In this document: positions 60,993 through 64,000 of the stretch, piece after piece
Numbering within the stretch: position 1 is the first letter of the stretch
Layout of the letters: each line of letters starts with the position of its first letter
Source: Novosphingobium sp. KCTC 2891
Lineage (GTDB): Bacteria; Pseudomonadota; Alphaproteobacteria; Sphingomonadales; Sphingomonadaceae
DNA: 64,000 nt
Direction: 5' to 3'
NCBI RefSeq assembly: GCF_025938155.1
Contig: NZ_JAPCZG010000001.1
Location: forward strand, 310,001-374,000
Notes under the pieces: model-generated
What the model was told of the DNA's origin: nothing
The model's database searches: none
Seen by the model: only the letters and a program-made list of their open reading frames with translations
Program-made: the position numbers and the translations under genes

Positions 60993-61151
60993 ATGTACAC
61001 CGCCCGCTTCTTCTCGACCAAGCTCGGCCGCGCAAGCCTCGCCAGCATCATGGCGATGGCGGCGATGAACTGCTTCGCGCTCACCCAGCAGCTCCATGCC
61101 GCGCCGCAGGTCCTTGCGTCCTCGGCCGCGATCACCGGCGAGCTGGCGTGA
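60993..61151 (+). CDS. small first gene of the psp operon
   Basis: 52 residues from ATG 60993 (CGGAG upstream): MYTARFFSTKLGRASLASIM, then AMAAMNCFALTQQLHAAPQV. It looks like a short export-type peptide (hydrophobic core MAMAAMNCFAL, possible cleavage after HAA). Its stop overlaps a GTG that opens the frame running into pspA. Role unknown; conserved small leaders in sphingomonad psp operons are plausible. Confidence 0.55.
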   Translation: MYTARFFSTKLGRASLASIMAMAAMNCFALTQQLHAAPQVLASSAAITGELA

Positions 61152-61300
61152 CCTCGGACCTCACCCCGATCCGGCCCGAAGGCAACGACGGCCGCCGTTC
61201 TTCCCGCTTCGATGCGGAGCTGGAAGCCCTTCGCAACAGTGCCGCCAATCGCGGCTCGGGCGGCCAATCGCGCCCTTCCTTCACCAACGGAGTCAACCTG

Positions 61301-61975
61301 ATGGGCATCTTTTCGCGGACGCGCGATATCATTGCCGCCAATTTCAACGACCTGCTCGACAAGGCGGACGATCCTTCCAAGATGATCCGGATGATCATCA
61401 TGGAGATGGAGGAAACGCTGGTCGAAGTCCGCGCCTCGGCGGCGCGCACCATTGCCGACCAGAAGGAAATGCACCGCCACGTGTCCAAGCTGGACCGCCT
61501 CCAGGCCGACTGGTCCGAAAAGGCCCAGCTCGCCCTGTCGAAGGACCGCGAGGATCTGGCCCGCGCTGCGCTGGTCGAACGCAAGAAGGCGGCCGACATG
61601 GCCGAGCAGCTCCGGTCCGAGATCGGCGTGCTCGACGATTCGATGCGCGCTTACGAGCAGGACATCGAAAAGCTGCAGACCCGCTTGCGCGAGGCCCGCA
61701 GCCGGCAGACCGCGATCGCCGCGCGCCTCGAAAGCGCCGAGAACCGTGTCCGCCTGCGCAGCCTGCTGACCAACGAGCGCGTGGACGAGGCGCTGGCCCG
61801 CTTCGACCAGCTGGAACGCCGGGTCGATTATGCAGAGGGCCGCGCCGATGCGCTGGGTCTTGCAGACGGCACCGCGCCCAACCTGGCGGACGAGATTGCC
61901 GCGCTGGCCGGGCAGGACAAGATCGATGAGGAACTCGCCGCGATGAAGCGCGCGCTCAGCAAGGACAACGGCTGA
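61301..61975 (+). CDS. pspA: phage shock protein A
   Basis: 224 residues from ATG 61301 (CGGAG 8 nt upstream). ESCRT-III-like coiled-coil membrane-remodelling protein: MGIFSRTRDIIAANFNDLLD amphipathic N-terminus, DDPSKMIRMIIMEMEETLVE, coiled coil through about 190, LGLADGTAPNLADEIAAL. Represses PspF and stabilises stressed inner membrane. The same frame is open back to GTG 61148, so a form extended by 51 residues is possible. TGATG junction with pspB. Confidence 0.95.
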   Translation: MGIFSRTRDIIAANFNDLLDKADDPSKMIRMIIMEMEETLVEVRASAARTIADQKEMHRHVSKLDRLQADWSEKAQLALSKDREDLARAALVERKKAADMAEQLRSEIGVLDDSMRAYEQDIEKLQTRLREARSRQTAIAARLESAENRVRLRSLLTNERVDEALARFDQLERRVDYAEGRADALGLADGTAPNLADEIAALAGQDKIDEELAAMKRALSKDNG

Positions 61976-62283
61976 TGGAAGACATTGTCGTCCCGATGGT
62001 GGCGATCCTGGGCATCTTCGTCGGATTGCCGTGGATCATTCTTCACTACATCACCCGGTGGAAAACCGCCGCCACCCTGACCACCGGTGACGAGGCGCTG
62101 CTGGAAGAGCTTTACCAGCTCGCCCGCAGGCTCGACGAACGGATGGACACGGTCGAACGCCTGGTCGCGGCCGACAACCCGGACTTCCGTCCGGCACGCA
62201 TCGTCCACGACCGCGAAACCGACAACCAGCAACTGCGCGAGCTTGATCGGATGCTCGCCGAAAAGAAGGGGACCCTGAAATGA
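61975..62283 (+). CDS. pspB: phage shock protein B
   Basis: 102 residues. N-terminal membrane helix (PMVAILGIFVGLPWIILHYI), then a cytoplasmic leucine-zipper-like helix with RRLDERMDTVERLVAADNPDF, matching the PspB ERxxxLExIL(D)xxxPxWR pattern. With PspC it senses envelope stress. Longer than E. coli PspB by about 25 C-terminal residues. Confidence 0.9.
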   Translation: MEDIVVPMVAILGIFVGLPWIILHYITRWKTAATLTTGDEALLEELYQLARRLDERMDTVERLVAADNPDFRPARIVHDRETDNQQLRELDRMLAEKKGTLK

Positions 62284-62657
62284 CCGCGCAGCGCACCCGC
62301 TTCTATCGCGACAAGGTCAACGGCAAGTTCATGGGCGTCTGCGCCGGGATCGCCGACTACACCGGGGTCGACGTGCTCTGGGTCCGGCTCGGCTTCGTGG
62401 TGCTCACGCTCGCCGGCCTCGGCTTCCTGCCGCTCGCCTACTTCGCGCTGGGCTTCCTGTCCGAAAAGAAGCCGTCCTACCTCTACGTCGACCGCGACGA
62501 GCAGAAGTTCTGGCAGGGCGTGCGCCAGTCGCCGGCCCGAACTGCCCGCGAAGTCCGCGCCAGCTTCCGCGATATCGATCGCCGGTTGGCCGACGTCGAG
62601 AACTTCTATGTCTCGGGCAATCCGCGCCTCTCGGCGGAAATCGAAAAGCTGCGCTGA
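62280..62657 (+). CDS. pspC: phage shock protein C
   Basis: 125 residues. Short N-terminal part TRFYRDKVNGKFMGVCAGIA, typical PspC domain (DYTGVDVLWVRLGFVVLTLA) with membrane helices to about 60, then a soluble C-terminal helix (REVRASFRDIDRRLADVENF). Membrane partner of PspB. Overlaps pspB by ATGA. Confidence 0.93.
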   Translation: MTAQRTRFYRDKVNGKFMGVCAGIADYTGVDVLWVRLGFVVLTLAGLGFLPLAYFALGFLSEKKPSYLYVDRDEQKFWQGVRQSPARTAREVRASFRDIDRRLADVENFYVSGNPRLSAEIEKLR

Positions 62658-62696
62658 CAGCACCCCGCGCAAGCGGGAAACCAGGGGGAAATCGCC

Positions 62697-62975
62697 ATGA
62701 ATCCGGACTCCATCTTCGTGCTGATCCCGCTTGCCCCGTTCCTGCTGGGCGGGCTGGCGATCTGGACCAAGCACAGCCGCAAGCTGGAAGAGGTCCGCGC
62801 CGCCGCCACTGCCGAAAAGGCCGCGCAATATGCCGCGCAGAGCCAGGCGCTGGAGGAACGGGTGCGCGTGCTGGAACGCATCGTCACCGACAAGGGCTAC
62901 GATGTCGCCACCCAGATCGAGGCGCTGCGCGACACGCGCCGCATCGAGAGCGCAAACAGGGGGGGCGTGCAATGA
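62697..62975 (+). CDS. PspB-like small membrane protein, copy 1
   Basis: 92 residues. N-terminal helix SIFVLIPLAPFLLGGLAIWT, then AAATAEKAAQYAAQSQALEE and the PspB-like RVRVLERIVTDKGYDVATQIEALRD tail. Forms ATGA overlap with the next copy. Function by analogy: modulation of the Psp response. Confidence 0.7.
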   Translation: MNPDSIFVLIPLAPFLLGGLAIWTKHSRKLEEVRAAATAEKAAQYAAQSQALEERVRVLERIVTDKGYDVATQIEALRDTRRIESANRGGVQ

Positions 62976-63292
62976 CCGGCCCCGAAGTATTCGCCTTCTG
63001 CGCGCTGGTCCTGCTGCTCATCTGCGCGATGGGCATGGCGCTTGATGCCTACAAGCGGCGGATGGACCTGCGCGAGAAGGAACTGGAACTGCTCGCCGCG
63101 CGCACCGCTGAAAAGGCCGCGCAATACGCTGCCGGGGCCGAACGGCTGGAACAGCGGGTGCGCGTGCTGGAGCGGATCGCCACGGATCGGGCCACCGATC
63201 TTGCCGCCGGCCTTGCTGCCGAACCCGTCACCGCCCCGGCCACAAGCCTTGCCGGACAGATCGAAGCCCTGCGCGAAGCGCGGGCGAATTGA
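62972..63292 (+). CDS. PspB-like small membrane protein, copy 2
   Basis: 106 residues. Helix EVFAFCALVLLLICAMGMAL, then KRRMDLREKELELLAARTAE, KAAQYAAGAERLEQRVRVLE, RIATD and IEALREARAN. The shared AEKAAQYAA and RVRVLERI segments show it is a paralogue of copy 1. Confidence 0.7.
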   Translation: MTGPEVFAFCALVLLLICAMGMALDAYKRRMDLREKELELLAARTAEKAAQYAAGAERLEQRVRVLERIATDRATDLAAGLAAEPVTAPATSLAGQIEALREARAN

Positions 63293-63305
63293 GGGAAAGA
63301 CGACC

Positions 63306-63545
63306 GTGAGCTTCTGGACCGCCATTGTTGTCATCGTCGCGATCATCGCCTGGGCCAATATCCGCATGACGAAACACCGCGGCGAAAGCCGCCCCGGCCA
63401 AGACATTGAAAGCCAGTACACCGCCTCGCTGGAGCGTGAAGTCGCCGACTTGCGCAAGCGGCTGGAAGTGCTGGAGCGCATCGCCACCGACGATCGGGAG
63501 ACGAAGCGTCTCGCGCAAGAGATCGAAGCCCTGCGCGACCGCTGA
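63306..63545 (+). CDS. PspB-like small membrane protein, copy 3
   Basis: 79 residues from GTG 63306 with AGGGA upstream. Helix FWTAIVVIVAIIAWANI, then REVADLRKRLEVLERIATDD, QEIEALRDR. Same LExLERIxTD...IEALRD tail as copies 1 and 2. Confidence 0.65.
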   Translation: MSFWTAIVVIVAIIAWANIRMTKHRGESRPGQDIESQYTASLEREVADLRKRLEVLERIATDDRETKRLAQEIEALRDR

Positions 63546-63576
63546 GCCGGCCGCGCGCATCGCAAGGGAGCCATCG

Positions 63577-63813
63577 ATGCCCGCTGAAACCCTCGTCGAT
63601 ACCATCGTCATCGCCGTTGCCGCGCTCGTTGGCCTTGCCGTCCTCGCTGCCGCGCTGCTGCGCGCGTGGAACGGCTGGCTCGACCTGAAGCGCCTCGAAC
63701 TTGGCCGTCAGCCAGGTGTGGACCTCCTGCCGGGCGCGGGTCGGATCGAATTGGCCGACCTGAAGGAGCGCCTGCGCAAGCTGGAAGCCATCGCCGCCGG
63801 CGTTGACCTCTAA
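63577..63813 (+). CDS. PspB-like small membrane protein, copy 4
   Basis: 78 residues from ATG 63577. Helix TIVIAVAALVGLAVLAAALL, Trp-rich juxtamembrane stretch, then RIELADLKERLRKLEAIAAG. The most diverged copy; it retains helix plus short KxRLxxLExIA coil. Last gene of the psp operon; an imperfect AAGGG/CCCTT hairpin follows the stop. Confidence 0.6.
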   Translation: MPAETLVDTIVIAVAALVGLAVLAAALLRAWNGWLDLKRLELGRQPGVDLLPGAGRIELADLKERLRKLEAIAAGVDL

Positions 63814-63865
63814 GGGCAGGCGCTCGCCCCTTGAGGCCGCGCCCGCCTCTGCTAAAGCCAGTCCC

Positions 63866-64000
63866 ATGCAGAGCCTCGAAGACATCCTCGAAGAGTACGA
63901 ATTCCTTGATGGCGATGAACGCTATCGCCTGCTGATCGAGCTGGGGCGAGAGCTTGAGCCGATGCCCGATGCGCTGAAGACCGACGCTACGCTGGTACGC
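63866..64000 (+). CDS. sufE: SufE-family Fe-S assembly protein, 3' part outside the window
   Basis: The first 45 residues are present: SLEDILEEYEFLDGDERYRL, then LIELGRELEPMPDALKTDAT. This is the typical SufE opening. SufE accepts sulfur from the cysteine desulfurase SufS; the active-site Cys lies further downstream, beyond the window. Confidence 0.9.
   Translation, partial: MQSLEDILEEYEFLDGDERYRLLIELGRELEPMPDALKTDATLVR

Overview
The window is high-GC, densely packed bacterial chromosome. The gene repertoire fits an alphaproteobacterium of the order Sphingomonadales (a Novosphingobium or Sphingopyxis-like organism). The evidence for that is one bifunctional RelA/SpoT enzyme, a large TonB-dependent receptor, a carotenoid-oxygenase and beta-oxidation catabolic cluster, oxygen-dependent HemF, an FeS-type photolyase and a phage-shock operon. 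The taxonomy is inferred from gene content; no rRNA is present.

Layout. 1-7.3 kb is housekeeping: infC (3' end outside the window), pdeM, hemF, a GFA-fold protein, a PaaI-type thioesterase, a GNAT acetyltransferase, a GT87-type membrane glycosyltransferase and relA/spoT. 7.3-8.4 kb holds an RTX calcium-binding C-terminal fragment that looks like a decayed larger gene. 8.4-18.4 kb is a probable catabolic cluster: double-hotdog thioesterase, acyl-CoA synthetase, a conserved protein of unknown function, a carotenoid/lignostilbene-type oxygenase, an enoyl-CoA hydratase, a MalT-like LuxR regulator and an acyl-CoA dehydrogenase. It is followed by an FeS photolyase.

20.57-34.78 kb is an integrated mobile element of about 14.2 kb. 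It is bounded by a 14-bp direct repeat whose right copy is the 3' end of a tRNA-Ser(GGA) gene. It carries a P4-type integrase, an AlpA-like protein, a run of small overlapping genes, a primase-polymerase/helicase and an iteron-like array that may be its replication origin. Cargo includes a zinc-ribbon membrane protein and a HEPN/AbiJ-like abortive-infection protein. It ends with a divergent module whose only recognisable virion gene is a 1,349-residue tail tape-measure protein with a lysozyme-like domain. No capsid, portal, terminase or other tail gene was recognised. This is the most unusual object in the window and may be a satellite-type element.

34.9-64 kb returns to core genes: a cyclophilin-type isomerase; a NodT-MacA-MacB efflux operon; tRNA-Thr(TGT); rarA with a coupled unknown gene; a PadR/NfeR-like regulator with a DUF2218 gene and a palindromic operator; a GT4 glycosyltransferase; a small AT-rich variable stretch at 47-48.6 kb with a MarR-like regulator; typA; a TonB-dependent receptor; two DUF805 proteins; a YbbP/YbbA ABC transporter divergent from a TesA-like esterase; and recF. 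Last comes pspF, divergent from a psp operon with an excellent sigma-54 promoter, pspA, pspB, pspC and four more small PspB-like proteins. The window ends inside sufE.

Many genes overlap by ATGA, GTGA or TAATG junctions, so translational coupling is common.
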